A stretch of 64,000 nucleotides of DNA from Candidatus Heimdallarchaeota archaeon (GTDB lineage: Archaea > Asgardarchaeota > Heimdallarchaeia > Heimdallarchaeales > Heimdallarchaeaceae). Each line of letters opens with the position of its first letter. The stretch's first letter is position 1. Under the pieces are notes generated by a model that worked only from the letters and a program-made list of their open reading frames with translations, was not told the origin of the DNA and did no database searches. The stretch is taken from positions 1-64,000 of the forward strand of contig JAEOTK010000223.1 in the NCBI GenBank assembly GCA_016839875.1, in the 5' to 3' direction. This document shows, in pieces, positions 24,745 through 34,057 of the stretch. Both the position numbers and the translations under genes were made by a program.

Positions 24745-24753
24745 TTAAATCCC

Positions 24754-27531
24754 CTATTTAAACCAGTTATCCAATGATTTTTGACCTTCAATAGATTCAG
24801 CCCATGAAATCCCGATTGTATCTAGTAATTGTACTAAAGTAGATTTAAGCAGTTCTTTAACTTTAGGGATGTCTACATCTGCTACTTGAGCTAATTGAAG
24901 AGGTTTAACTGAACATTCATTACTTCCAGATATTTTATCTGATAACTGAATTCCCTCTGTTTGAATTTTAAAGGGTTTGGTTTTTATGAAGCTAATCAAA
25001 GAACCAATTGTGGGTATTTCACCATCTGGAAACGCTTGAATTAGTTGTATTGCTGCCTGAAGTGGTTGAGTCCAGCTGTCATAATGATCAAGCTTCTTTG
25101 AAAGCGTTACACTTATTGCAAGGTCTTCCAACTTAAATTCCTTTTTCGATATATTTTGAAGTACTTTCTTGATTGTACTTGTAATCTTCTGTTTTGCAAT
25201 CTCTAACTCGTCTGGTGTTTGTACTTCAGATAAAATGCTTAATGAGGTTTCGAATGGTTCTTTTGCCAATGTCGGTGTGTTTTTCTTTTTACCCATCAGG
25301 CCTTTAACAATAGGTAGCCCTTTGGATGTTATTCCAAAATAGTTCTTTTTTCTATCAGATAATCCACAGTATCTAAAAACATAATCTGTAGAAAGCTCTA
25401 TTTGAAATGTGTTTAAGCTCCATTCTTCTAACTCAGTAATGTGTTCGGGCTTTGGTTGATATACAAAGATACTATCTGTATCACCATATAGCACTTTCAA
25501 ACCTAATTTATTTTCACAATATCCCTTTGTTTTAGATATTGCTTCTCTTGCTATTGCTGCAGTTGATTCTGCAACAGGCGGACAATAAAGAGCAAAATTA
25601 TCAGATCCAAACACACCATAACTTGCGTTCAAAAGAACTTTAAGAGAAGACTGAATAACATTACTTAGATTTCTTTCTTCATTACTTAAACTTGGATCTT
25701 TTGCTTTATCCTTGAACCAATATACTCTAATGTCTCTTATAAAACCAACAAGCCTTGAACCAATTCCTACTTGTTTGTTACATACCCAATGGCTTGTTTC
25801 TGGTATTTTATTTTTCCTACATTCTTCATGATTACAATTAATTGTCTCATATGATAGATTTCTTGTTTTTATGATTGAAGGATATAGACTAGCAAAATCC
25901 AAGACATGAACATCCCACCAGACTCCTACCTCTGGTTCAATAACAATGGCTCCTTGATACTTCTTGCCTTTGATAATTGCTTCAGTAGAGGTATCGCCTT
26001 TGAGTTGAAGAATATCCTCACGTCTGGGAATAAGATAATTTTGTAATCTGTGTTCATAATACATCCAATTTTGAATCCAAATACTAACGCTTGATCTAGT
26101 GAAATCATCAATGGGCATCTTTGTGATTCTAGACAACATAAAGATTAATTCTATTACCTGATTATCGTTAAAGGTTGTCAATTCAAGAGTTATTTCAGCA
26201 TCTCTTGCATTATACTTAACTAAATCTTCTAATTCCAGATCCCAAATGTTTTTCTCGAGTTTTAGCTTTTCCTTACCTAAAAGACTTCTACCTAATTCAT
26301 CCAAAGTAACACGATCATATGCTGCGCTAAATGCATAGATTCTCATAGCCGGTTGTCTAAAGAATCTGTATAAATCTAGGTGTACTGCATGTGATAGATA
26401 GACATCTTGTGTTCTTGTTCTAACAAATGGAATCAATGTTTCATCAATTTTTAACTTCTTGGCTCTATTGTCTAAATATTGAAAATCGAAATTATCGCCA
26501 TTAAAAGTTATAACAACTGGGTATTCTCCCATCTTTTTGAATACAGCTTCTAGCAATTCTTTTTCATTATCAAACTCTATAAATTTCTTATTGATTTTTT
26601 GTTTATCAATCGGTTTTTTATCTTCATTTAATAAGAAAACAATTGTTTCTTCATCTATATCAGATATTCCAACAGATATTACTTTTTCTTCTGCTGCTTG
26701 TGGACTTGGAATCTTATTTGGTTCACTATGCAATTCTATATCTACTGAACACCGCTTGATTTTGGGAATTGGAGCAAAGAATAAGGGCATATATTGTTCT
26801 ACAAGATCTAAAATCTCTTGAGGTTGATCTTTAAAAATCGATACTATGCCTGTTCTAACTTTATCTGGAACTTTTGGTTCAATTCGTTTTAAATCTCCAT
26901 TTTCTACTGAATAATAAAGACAAGGGATTAATTTTTCGTCGTAGATATAATTTAGATGATAGCGAATATTCGCTTCAAAGGATGGACGTATCTTCTCCCG
27001 ATAACTATTGTCTCTACCACCAATAGCTAAAGGATTTGTTGCTAATACTTTGGTTAAATCCAATTCTTTACCATTCAGAAGACTATATTTCTTGACACTT
27101 TCACATCCGATGTATTCCTTTTCTCCCTTTAGAATTCCCTCAACTTCTGTTTTGTTCATTAAGGTAAGTAAGTAGGGTAAATGATTCTTGTTATCATACC
27201 ATCTGTATACCTTTCCATCCTCAGGATTCAATAATTTGACATAAGCTAACTCGTTTTTTCCATCATATTTAACATCAATCAGATATGAAGGAGGTAAATC
27301 GTCTGGAGCTAAGGTGACATACTCTTTCCCCTTTTCTTCTAAAACAAATTCTGTCTTTTCATCTGAACGTTTATTAATATTTTCTGAATTACTATCCTTC
27401 ATTGTCTGTTCTTTGCTGGTTGTTGTTCCTTCTTCAGTAGTTTTAGTTTCATCAGAAATAGGTTTAGTTGAATTTTGAATGAAAGTCATTAGATTTTGAA
27501 TGTTGTTCTCTTTTTGATTAGAATTGTTCAT
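24754..27531 (-). CDS. polB: Family B DNA polymerase with 3'-5' exonuclease
   Basis: The 925-residue replicative-type polymerase has an N-terminal low-complexity region of about 60 residues (NQKE, threonine and glutamate rich). The exonuclease motifs are CSVDIELHSE (Exo I), VITFNGDNFDFQYLDNRA (Exo II) and YNARDAEITLEL (Exo III). Polymerase motifs are DFASLYPSIIK (A), LKVLLNASYGVFGS (B) and YGDTDSIFVY (C). The catalytic acidic residues are intact, so it should be active and proofreading. No zinc-finger C-terminus of the eukaryotic replicative type is present. The uncharacterised gene at 24031 follows closely. Confidence 0.96.
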   Translation of the reverse strand: MNNSNQKENNIQNLMTFIQNSTKPISDETKTTEEGTTTSKEQTMKDSNSENINKRSDEKTEFVLEEKGKEYVTLAPDDLPPSYLIDVKYDGKNELAYVKLLNPEDGKVYRWYDNKNHLPYLLTLMNKTEVEGILKGEKEYIGCESVKKYSLLNGKELDLTKVLATNPLAIGGRDNSYREKIRPSFEANIRYHLNYIYDEKLIPCLYYSVENGDLKRIEPKVPDKVRTGIVSIFKDQPQEILDLVEQYMPLFFAPIPKIKRCSVDIELHSEPNKIPSPQAAEEKVISVGISDIDEETIVFLLNEDKKPIDKQKINKKFIEFDNEKELLEAVFKKMGEYPVVITFNGDNFDFQYLDNRAKKLKIDETLIPFVRTRTQDVYLSHAVHLDLYRFFRQPAMRIYAFSAAYDRVTLDELGRSLLGKEKLKLEKNIWDLELEDLVKYNARDAEITLELTTFNDNQVIELIFMLSRITKMPIDDFTRSSVSIWIQNWMYYEHRLQNYLIPRREDILQLKGDTSTEAIIKGKKYQGAIVIEPEVGVWWDVHVLDFASLYPSIIKTRNLSYETINCNHEECRKNKIPETSHWVCNKQVGIGSRLVGFIRDIRVYWFKDKAKDPSLSNEERNLSNVIQSSLKVLLNASYGVFGSDNFALYCPPVAESTAAIAREAISKTKGYCENKLGLKVLYGDTDSIFVYQPKPEHITELEEWSLNTFQIELSTDYVFRYCGLSDRKKNYFGITSKGLPIVKGLMGKKKNTPTLAKEPFETSLSILSEVQTPDELEIAKQKITSTIKKVLQNISKKEFKLEDLAISVTLSKKLDHYDSWTQPLQAAIQLIQAFPDGEIPTIGSLISFIKTKPFKIQTEGIQLSDKISGSNECSVKPLQLAQVADVDIPKVKELLKSTLVQLLDTIGISWAESIEGQKSLDNWFK

Positions 27532-27722
27532 AATGTTAGCCTGTATCTAATTGTGGAGTTTTTCTTATTAACTATCGAATTTATTCGAGGGAAAATTTCG
27601 ATTTTACGTTAATTTTTGAATATTCTCAATAACGATAACTTTGCTTGATATTAAAATACAACAATATAATACTTATTGTTTTTGAACATTAATTTTATTT
27701 AACACGGATAAAATATAGTCAT

Positions 27723-28157
27723 ATGAGATCAGCAATTGATGATTTAAAGAAAATTCATTATTTGAAGCTAGAGAAGGGTGATGATGTTCTCAATTCTATA
27801 ATAAATTATTGCAAAGAAAATCAGATTAAATCAGGAGCAATTTTTGGGATAGGTGCTGTACAGAAGGCAAATTTGGGATATTTTGATGTTGAAACTAAAA
27901 CCTATCTTGAAAACAAATTTGATTTTTATGCTGAAATTCTTAATTGTACAGGAAATGTAGCAATCAATGAATTGACAAAAGAACACATGGCTCATTTACA
28001 CATGCTAATTGGAGATGTAAAAGGAGTGACCTTTGGTGGTCATGTTCTTCCTGGAACTCTAGTCAGTGTAACTGGGGAGTTCGTTCTTTTTGAAACAAAT
28101 TCAACACTAAACAGAAATATTGATGATGAATTCAGACTAATGTTATTGAATATCTGA
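27723..28157 (+). CDS. PPC/DUF296-domain protein
   Basis: The 144-residue protein is a single PPC (DUF296) domain: DDVLNSIINYCKENQI, GAIFGIGAVQKANLGYFD, then AHLHMLIGD and GGHVLPGTLV, whose histidines form the metal site seen in structures of stand-alone members. In plants the domain is attached to AT-hook proteins; the archaeal and bacterial stand-alone forms are trimers of unknown role. A promoter-like run of A/T lies upstream and the ATG is close to it. Confidence 0.88.
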   Translation: MRSAIDDLKKIHYLKLEKGDDVLNSIINYCKENQIKSGAIFGIGAVQKANLGYFDVETKTYLENKFDFYAEILNCTGNVAINELTKEHMAHLHMLIGDVKGVTFGGHVLPGTLVSVTGEFVLFETNSTLNRNIDDEFRLMLLNI

Positions 28158-28241
28158 TGAAACTGTTGAAACACTTTTTTTGTTTATTTTTTAATTGTAA
28201 GTAGATTATCAGTTTTACATTTTCTCAATTGATTAGGGCTT

Positions 28242-28256
28242 GCTGTTATTAACAGC
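28242..28256. promoter_or_regulatory. 15-bp palindrome upstream of the gene at 28314
   Basis: GCTGTTATTAACAGC is a perfect palindrome around a central base. It lies about 12 bases upstream of a TATA-like TTTTAATAAT (28268-28277), the position expected for a regulator site next to the BRE/TATA region. No regulator is identified. Confidence 0.4.
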
Positions 28257-28313
28257 CTCGAACAAAGTTTTAATAATGTCAAGTGCGTTTATCATATTAA
28301 ACAAACATTTACC

Positions 28314-29327
28314 GTGGTTACAGTGTCTGATATAGTACAAGAAATACTCGAAAGCGGAGCAATATTGGTAGTAGACCCCACTATAATGCAAACTGAACCT
28401 GATGATTTTCTAGAACATTATGGACATGTTTTGGATACTATAGCATTAGTCGCAAAAAGTAGATCAGGGTTTACTTTTTACCAAAGTAATAGTGCTCCCA
28501 AAGATAAAAAAAATGGTGTATTTTTCCATTCATTTTGCACAATAGCTGATAATATGGGAATAAAAGTAGATGCTTTAATGTATGTTCATGGTGATAATTT
28601 CCTATCCCAGAATACAGATTTTCGCGTAGTTAATAGTGAAGGAGCAGCAATTTCTTCTTACGCCTGTCCTAGTCAAGAGAATCTGAGTATGTATACCGCA
28701 GCTATAGCAAAAGAAATAGCTCAGTATCCTATAGAAGAGCTAATTCTAGATGATTTGATGCTTCCAACAAAACGAGCATGTTTCTGTGATAGATGTAGAA
28801 GAAAGTTTGCAGGAAAGTGGAACATTGAGAGAGATTTTAGTTTTGAGTTTTTAGAATCTAAGGATTTGATGGTTGATTGGTTCGATTATAGATCAACATA
28901 TGTAAATCAAACTCTTAGAGAAGTAACAGACACCATAAAAAGTCAGAAGAACATTGATATCTCTATTATCGTAAAGGCAGACAAGGAAACAAGTTCAATT
29001 TCTGGTGCCCAAGAACATTTTGGACAAAACATAACTGAAATTGCTAAGATTACAAATAATGTAATTGTACATGTTAATCCCTGGAATGATTTTTCTGCTT
29101 CTTCGAGTGGTCCAGAATATCAACAACTGCTCTCATCCTTATCTGTTCTGAAAGAATATTCAAGTTCTGGAATAAAACCTTCTCTCTATTTCTGGAATGT
29201 ATCCTCATCAGAGAAGCTTAAAGTAGCAAATAAGCTGAAAGAAGATCTTCGCATAGAAAAAATATTCATAGATGCTTCTTTACCTCCTGATTTTACAAAA
29301 CGAAGAACAATAAATCTTGGGTTTTAA
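28314..29327 (+). CDS. Glycosidase-like TIM-barrel protein (uncharacterised)
   Basis: The 337-residue protein resembles uncharacterised glycoside-hydrolase-like barrels: a GIKVDALMYVHGDNF strand region, IEELILDDLMLP with acidic residues at a strand end, the CFCDRCRRKFAGKW cysteine motif found after that strand in such proteins, and later strands INIDIS-like and SLYFWN. The acidic pair in DD could be catalytic. It starts with GTG (28314; another GTG at 28323). The coiled-coil gene begins 2 bases after its stop, so they are co-transcribed. The substrate is unknown and the fold call is moderate. Confidence 0.5.
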   Translation: MVTVSDIVQEILESGAILVVDPTIMQTEPDDFLEHYGHVLDTIALVAKSRSGFTFYQSNSAPKDKKNGVFFHSFCTIADNMGIKVDALMYVHGDNFLSQNTDFRVVNSEGAAISSYACPSQENLSMYTAAIAKEIAQYPIEELILDDLMLPTKRACFCDRCRRKFAGKWNIERDFSFEFLESKDLMVDWFDYRSTYVNQTLREVTDTIKSQKNIDISIIVKADKETSSISGAQEHFGQNITEIAKITNNVIVHVNPWNDFSASSSGPEYQQLLSSLSVLKEYSSSGIKPSLYFWNVSSSEKLKVANKLKEDLRIEKIFIDASLPPDFTKRRTINLGF

Positions 29328-29329
29328 TA

Positions 29330-30685
29330 ATGAGTCTAGAAAAAGCAATTGAAGAAATTAAGAAAATGTTTTGGGGAGTACTTAAGGGTAAGTTTAGTCC
29401 TGAAGAGGAAGAAGATGTAAAGGCACACCTCATCTCAAATCTGGCTACTCTCACCTCATACGCAAAAACATGTTTACCACCAGAGCAACAAGAGGAATAT
29501 GAAAATCATTTCTCAAAGGCTAAAGATGTTTTATTGAAATTTGATAGTGCAGGACCTTGGTTTAGAGAATTGCCTGAAATGATTGACACAGTTTATAATG
29601 TAATTACTCATGCAAATATGCTACAAATAGAATACCACAGATTCAGTGGAATTGAAAATGAAGCACTTCAATTCTTTACATCTAAACTTGAAACTCTTGA
29701 GATGAAAGTAAATTCATTTTCAGAAGAAATTAAGAAGATTAAACGACAGATGTCAATAATTTTACAGAGCAAAGAATTTCCAGAAATCAAAAAAGAACAA
29801 TTAGAGGAAGCAGAAGCCGAAGATACAACCGAAGAAGAAGCTCCAATTGTTGAAGTTGAAGAAAAAATTGAATTCGAAGAACCAAAAGAAGCTGAACAAT
29901 TAGAAGAAGTTGAACTAAAAGATCCAGAAGTAGCGGAGGAACTTCCTGAAGAGGTCGTCGAAGAACCTATTGAAACTGATGCCAAAGAGCTTATTGAAGG
30001 AATTGAATTGGCTTCACAGTATGAATTTGAGCAAGAACCATTTATGCAAACAATTGAATCGGAACAAGAAGCATTAAAACAACTAGCTCATCTTTTGTCA
30101 GCTTTAGATCCTGGAGATGATACAGTTATATCTCCCCTTACTGAAAAACTAATTACTTTAGGTGAAGATGAAGGAGGAGAAGCTGCTGCTGAAGAAGCTC
30201 CAATAATTGATGAAAGTAAAATAATTGATGAAGGTTTGAGTGAAGAAGAATCAGCAGATATTCATAAGTATAGAACTTCGGTTTCAAGATTAAGTCATGT
30301 TTTATCTACTCCAAGTTCTGAAGAAGATGCTGCTCAGTTTGTATCTTCAATAAAGAAAACAATCGCTGACGTGTCACAAGAACCTGCTTATGAAGAAGAT
30401 GAGAAATCCCCACTTACAAAACTCATAGAAGCTGAAACTGGAGAAGCAGAAAGACCGCCTGTTCAAACAGATGATATTCAAGATGTAATTTTGCACTTAG
30501 AGACAAGAAGGCAAAAAGCTATTGAAAGGATTCAACAGTTAGAACAAGCGCTTAATTCTGAAAAAATCGATGAAGATGAATGGCAGGAGCTAAGAATAAA
30601 AGCTGAGCAACATATGCTACGAATAGAAGATACTTTAGATGGATATAAGAGATATTTTGATAAACTCCAAACCCAAGATTCTTAA
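29330..30685 (+). CDS. Large acidic coiled-coil protein
   Basis: The 451-residue protein has a helical N-terminal domain (1 to about 110, with EKAIEEIKKMFWGVLKGKFS), a coiled coil (about 115-150, LETLEMKVNSFSEEIKKIKR), a very acidic region rich in E, P and A (about 160-310), and a C-terminal coiled coil (about 385-445, RRQKAIERIQQLEQALNSEK). No catalytic motif is seen. It lies between the glycosidase-like gene (2-base gap) and the CobA-like gene (17-base gap). Function unknown; a scaffold is likely from its make-up. Confidence 0.65.
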   Translation: MSLEKAIEEIKKMFWGVLKGKFSPEEEEDVKAHLISNLATLTSYAKTCLPPEQQEEYENHFSKAKDVLLKFDSAGPWFRELPEMIDTVYNVITHANMLQIEYHRFSGIENEALQFFTSKLETLEMKVNSFSEEIKKIKRQMSIILQSKEFPEIKKEQLEEAEAEDTTEEEAPIVEVEEKIEFEEPKEAEQLEEVELKDPEVAEELPEEVVEEPIETDAKELIEGIELASQYEFEQEPFMQTIESEQEALKQLAHLLSALDPGDDTVISPLTEKLITLGEDEGGEAAAEEAPIIDESKIIDEGLSEEESADIHKYRTSVSRLSHVLSTPSSEEDAAQFVSSIKKTIADVSQEPAYEEDEKSPLTKLIEAETGEAERPPVQTDDIQDVILHLETRRQKAIERIQQLEQALNSEKIDEDEWQELRIKAEQHMLRIEDTLDGYKRYFDKLQTQDS

Positions 30686-30702
30686 TAAGAAGGGATGGTG
30701 GA

Positions 30703-31128
30703 GTGTCTCTCTTGATTCATTATTATTATGGTGATAGAATTCAAACGTTTCATACTGGATTAGGGACGTTAATCAGAGCTGCAGGACACTCAAAAGATAT
30801 TTTAGCTTATGTAATTGATGATGCATTTAACTGGGTTGCATCTCTCAATGAAGATCTCTCTGTTCCTATAAATATCCTGTCCATTACTGATGATAAGAAC
30901 ATTAAGGATCTGATATTTGATAAAATTCTAACTGTTAATAACCACGTGTGTCTAATCTCAAACCTCGATCTTCTATTTGAGTCAGGATTAATGGAAATAG
31001 AAGATCTATTGAATTTTTTGACTGAAACAAGAGGAAAGAATGAGATTATTTTAACTTGTCAAGCTTATTATCCTGAACTAGAACTTAGTGCAGATTATGT
31101 GAGTCTATTCACAATCACCAATGTTTAG
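30703..31128 (+). CDS. CobA/BtuR-like protein lacking the P-loop
   Basis: The 141-residue protein aligns by eye along its length with the true adenosyltransferase at 20491. YYYGDRIQTFHTGLGTLIRA corresponds to the P-loop GDGKGKTTAALGLALRA, but the GKT residues are gone; CLISNLDLLFESGLMEIED stands for LILDEL...; EIILTCQAYYPELELSADY for EIIITGR..PSEILEKAN. It should not bind ATP in the usual way. GTG start with AGGGAT upstream. Its 3' end overlaps the convergent methyltransferase gene by 24 bases. Confidence 0.55.
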   Translation: MSLLIHYYYGDRIQTFHTGLGTLIRAAGHSKDILAYVIDDAFNWVASLNEDLSVPINILSITDDKNIKDLIFDKILTVNNHVCLISNLDLLFESGLMEIEDLLNFLTETRGKNEIILTCQAYYPELELSADYVSLFTITNV

Positions 31129-31911
31129 ATCAATTGCAATGTGTGCAATCCTTGGTGCTATCCATCGAATTATTTTAGCAGATTCCACATTATATTTTAG
31201 TTTCATTTTGTTATCATCAAAGATAGATTGGATTTTATCTTGAATCTCATCTAGGGGTATTTTTTTGGATTCTAAATGTTCAGTGATTTGCCAGTGTATT
31301 ATCCCTTTTCCATTCTTTAATGCTTTACAAGAGATTGGTAAGGATTTTTGAGACTCTAAAGGTAGAGGAAGGACAATTCTACTAACACTATTTATGAAGT
31401 ATTTTTGAACTATCTCAAAGGCATCTCCAAGATAAGGAAAAACTCTATTTTGGCAATTATTCATTAGAATGTTCTGGCATAGATATCTGTATGCAATTTC
31501 ATTTATCTCAATGCTGTGAACAATACATTCCTTCTGCTTAGATGCAATTGCTATACTAAATGGACCCACTCCAGAGAAGAAATTTAACACAATTTCATTT
31601 TTTTCTACTAAATTTGCTATTCTTTGACGCTCAAAACTAAGTCTAGGAGAAAAAAATGAATGTAATAGATTCATTCGATATACGCATCCATGTTCTTTAT
31701 GTGTTGTCTCAAAAGATTGACTTCCAAGAATGGTTTCCAAATGTCTAATACGTTTCTGTCCTTGGATTTTTGAGGTTTGCAAAACTGCAGATTTTAGATA
31801 TGGATGTTTATTCATCTTTTCTTCAGCAAAATTCCTCAATGTTTCTTTATCTGCAGTATCTCTTATGATTAATGTGTCACCTATAATCTCAAATGATAGG
31901 TTTTTCATCAT
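31105..31911 (-). CDS. Trm5/TYW2-family tRNA methyltransferase-like protein
   Basis: Class I SAM-dependent enzyme of the Trm5/TYW2 group, which act on G37 of tRNA (m1G37 or wyosine side chain). The protein has the EIVLNFFSGVGPFSIAIA motif I and the HSIEINEIAYRYLCQNI motif II. The later LPLPLESQ stands where Trm5 has the NLP motif, so the exact reaction is unclear. I use the ATG at 31911; the TTG at 31917 abuts the ATP-citrate lyase gene. It is probably at the 3' end of that operon. Confidence 0.75.
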   Translation of the reverse strand: MMKNLSFEIIGDTLIIRDTADKETLRNFAEEKMNKHPYLKSAVLQTSKIQGQKRIRHLETILGSQSFETTHKEHGCVYRMNLLHSFFSPRLSFERQRIANLVEKNEIVLNFFSGVGPFSIAIASKQKECIVHSIEINEIAYRYLCQNILMNNCQNRVFPYLGDAFEIVQKYFINSVSRIVLPLPLESQKSLPISCKALKNGKGIIHWQITEHLESKKIPLDEIQDKIQSIFDDNKMKLKYNVESAKIIRWIAPRIAHIAIDLNIGDCE

Positions 31912-31918
31912 TTTCAAC

Positions 31919-34057
31919 TTATTCTATTTCTCGAATGGGATGTCCTTTGTATAACGCCTTATCAAATGCAATTCTTCTCATTTGCGGTTGTGAATTGACT
32001 TCTTCATGATAATGTGCAGTCAAACCCGCAACTCTTCCAAAAACAAAAATCGCTTTTGCCAATTTCGGATCTATTTCCATATCTGCAGCAATTGCTCCTA
32101 TTACTCCATCTACGTTGATTGGCAAATTCATTCCTCTTACTCTGAAGAAAACATCGCTTATTCGTTTTGAAACTAAAACACATTTCTTTGCATAACCTGC
32201 TTCTTCTGCAAGTTGCCATAGAACATCTCTTCTTGGATCTTGTGTATGAATTCGATGACCTAATCCTTCAATTCTTTTACCTGTTTTGATTGTGTCACTT
32301 ATCAATTCAAAAGTAGCTTCTTCTAAATCAATACTTCTTTCTTTCGCTGTATCAACAACAGATAAAAAGAATTCTGCGGCTTTTTGCCCTGCTCCACCGT
32401 GGACATCTGTGATTGCTTGAATCCCAGCGGACAATGCAACTCCATAATCAGCTCTTGTTGAAGCTAGAATGCGTGTTGCTTGAGCAGATGGAGGTGTTGT
32501 TCCATGATCAACACATGCTGTAATCATAGCTTCGAGAAGTCTAGTTTTCAACGAATCTGGAGTTTTTTCTCCAACCAATCCTAAATAAATCAATTCTGCA
32601 AAAGATTTCTTATCTTGAACATCCATTAGACTTTCATGATTACCAAATACAAGAGAAAGGTATTTTAGAACTCTACCAAGAGCATAAGCTACAATTTCAG
32701 TTTCATCATCGTTTTTTCCAACATATTCAGAAAGATGTTTATCTAATAAAAGAAATGATCCTATCATTTTTGAAACATCAGATGTTTGTGGAACTGCTTC
32801 ATTATTCGGAAATTCTTCCTTAACAGCTTGAAATGCGATTTCTTCCATTCTAAGTAAATCACTCTTTTCTGGAAGCTCTCCTTTCTGCAGCAAATAAGCT
32901 GTTTCAAGTAATCCTTTCTTTGAGATAATTTTTTGAAGTGGATAACCATGAATAATAAGATTATTGGGCATTACATTAGTTATCAGTGTTCCCCATGTTT
33001 TTTCTGGCGGTCTAGCATCCCATTTTTTACGCATTTTTTCATAGTAATCTTCTATTTCAAAATATGATTTATTCAATTTCTCTTTAACAACTTTGATTAA
33101 ATCTCTTTGATGATTTACTACTGTGACCCCTGCATCTTGAAGTGATTCCTTTTTTGACAGATAGGTCCCATATTTTTGACCTGGTGCAATTACAGCTCCT
33201 GCATGCCCCATAGTTTTTCCTTCAGGCGCATTTGCACCAGAGATTAATGCTACTAAAGGTTTTGAATATTTATCTGGGTGTGATGCGATGTCCATTGCTA
33301 GAAGTTCTTCTTGCATTCCACCAATTTCTCCAGCGATAACAACAAGATCTGTATGTTCATACTCCATTATTCTAGAAACTAAATCAACAAAACGAGAACC
33401 AATTGCTCCATCTCCTCCTACTCCCAACACACCATTTTGTGCAATACCTGCACTAGCTAATGCGTCGGATAAATGGTAAAGGATTGCTCCACTTCTGGAG
33501 AGTATAGTAACTCCCTTTGGACCAATTTCATTATTAATGTCCTGTGCTTGGAAAATGTCTGGGAGCATACCTATTTTAATTCCTTCTGGTGGGAAAATTA
33601 TACCTGGTGTATTTCCTCCAAAGAGTATGGTTTTATATTTCCTAGCTTCAACTAAAATATCCCTGACATCTCTTAAAGGAATAAATTCTGAAATTAAAAC
33701 TACTATTGGTATGCCTGCTCTTATTACTTCTATAGTTGCATCTTTAGCAGAAGAGTAATGCTTCCAGATACTTGCTACTGCAATGTTGGGATGATTCTGT
33801 ATTGCTTCATTTGCGTTTTCATAAACTGGAATGATTTCATGTACTTTGGTTCCTCCTCTTCCGGGAGCTATTCCACAAGTCACGTCAGTTCCATATTCCA
33901 TCATGAGTTGTGCGTGTCTAGTACCTTGTCTTCCAAGACCAACAATCATGGTTTCAATTTTCTTGGTTTCCTTTATTTTCCCTGCTAACTCTGGTCTAAT
34001 TTGCTTAATAAAATAATAAAGAAGTCCTTGATCTGCATCTAAATTATATCTAGTCAT
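31919..34057 (-). CDS. aclA: ATP-citrate lyase large subunit (succinyl-CoA synthetase alpha-like + citrate synthase-like)
   Basis: The enzyme cleaves citrate with CoA and ATP to acetyl-CoA and oxaloacetate. The 712 residues fall in two halves: about 1-330 is the succinyl-CoA-synthetase-alpha-like part with the CoA-binding start MIVGLGRQGTRHAQ and the phospho-histidine motif KTMGHAGAVIAPG; about 430-712 is citrate-synthase-like with GTTPPSAQATRILAS, HGGAGQKAAEF, IEGLGHRIH and VFGRVAGLTAHYHEE. Both active sites look intact. AAGGGG precedes the ATG. It lies directly after the small subunit gene (no gap). Confidence 0.92.
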   Translation of the reverse strand: MTRYNLDADQGLLYYFIKQIRPELAGKIKETKKIETMIVGLGRQGTRHAQLMMEYGTDVTCGIAPGRGGTKVHEIIPVYENANEAIQNHPNIAVASIWKHYSSAKDATIEVIRAGIPIVVLISEFIPLRDVRDILVEARKYKTILFGGNTPGIIFPPEGIKIGMLPDIFQAQDINNEIGPKGVTILSRSGAILYHLSDALASAGIAQNGVLGVGGDGAIGSRFVDLVSRIMEYEHTDLVVIAGEIGGMQEELLAMDIASHPDKYSKPLVALISGANAPEGKTMGHAGAVIAPGQKYGTYLSKKESLQDAGVTVVNHQRDLIKVVKEKLNKSYFEIEDYYEKMRKKWDARPPEKTWGTLITNVMPNNLIIHGYPLQKIISKKGLLETAYLLQKGELPEKSDLLRMEEIAFQAVKEEFPNNEAVPQTSDVSKMIGSFLLLDKHLSEYVGKNDDETEIVAYALGRVLKYLSLVFGNHESLMDVQDKKSFAELIYLGLVGEKTPDSLKTRLLEAMITACVDHGTTPPSAQATRILASTRADYGVALSAGIQAITDVHGGAGQKAAEFFLSVVDTAKERSIDLEEATFELISDTIKTGKRIEGLGHRIHTQDPRRDVLWQLAEEAGYAKKCVLVSKRISDVFFRVRGMNLPINVDGVIGAIAADMEIDPKLAKAIFVFGRVAGLTAHYHEEVNSQPQMRRIAFDKALYKGHPIREIE

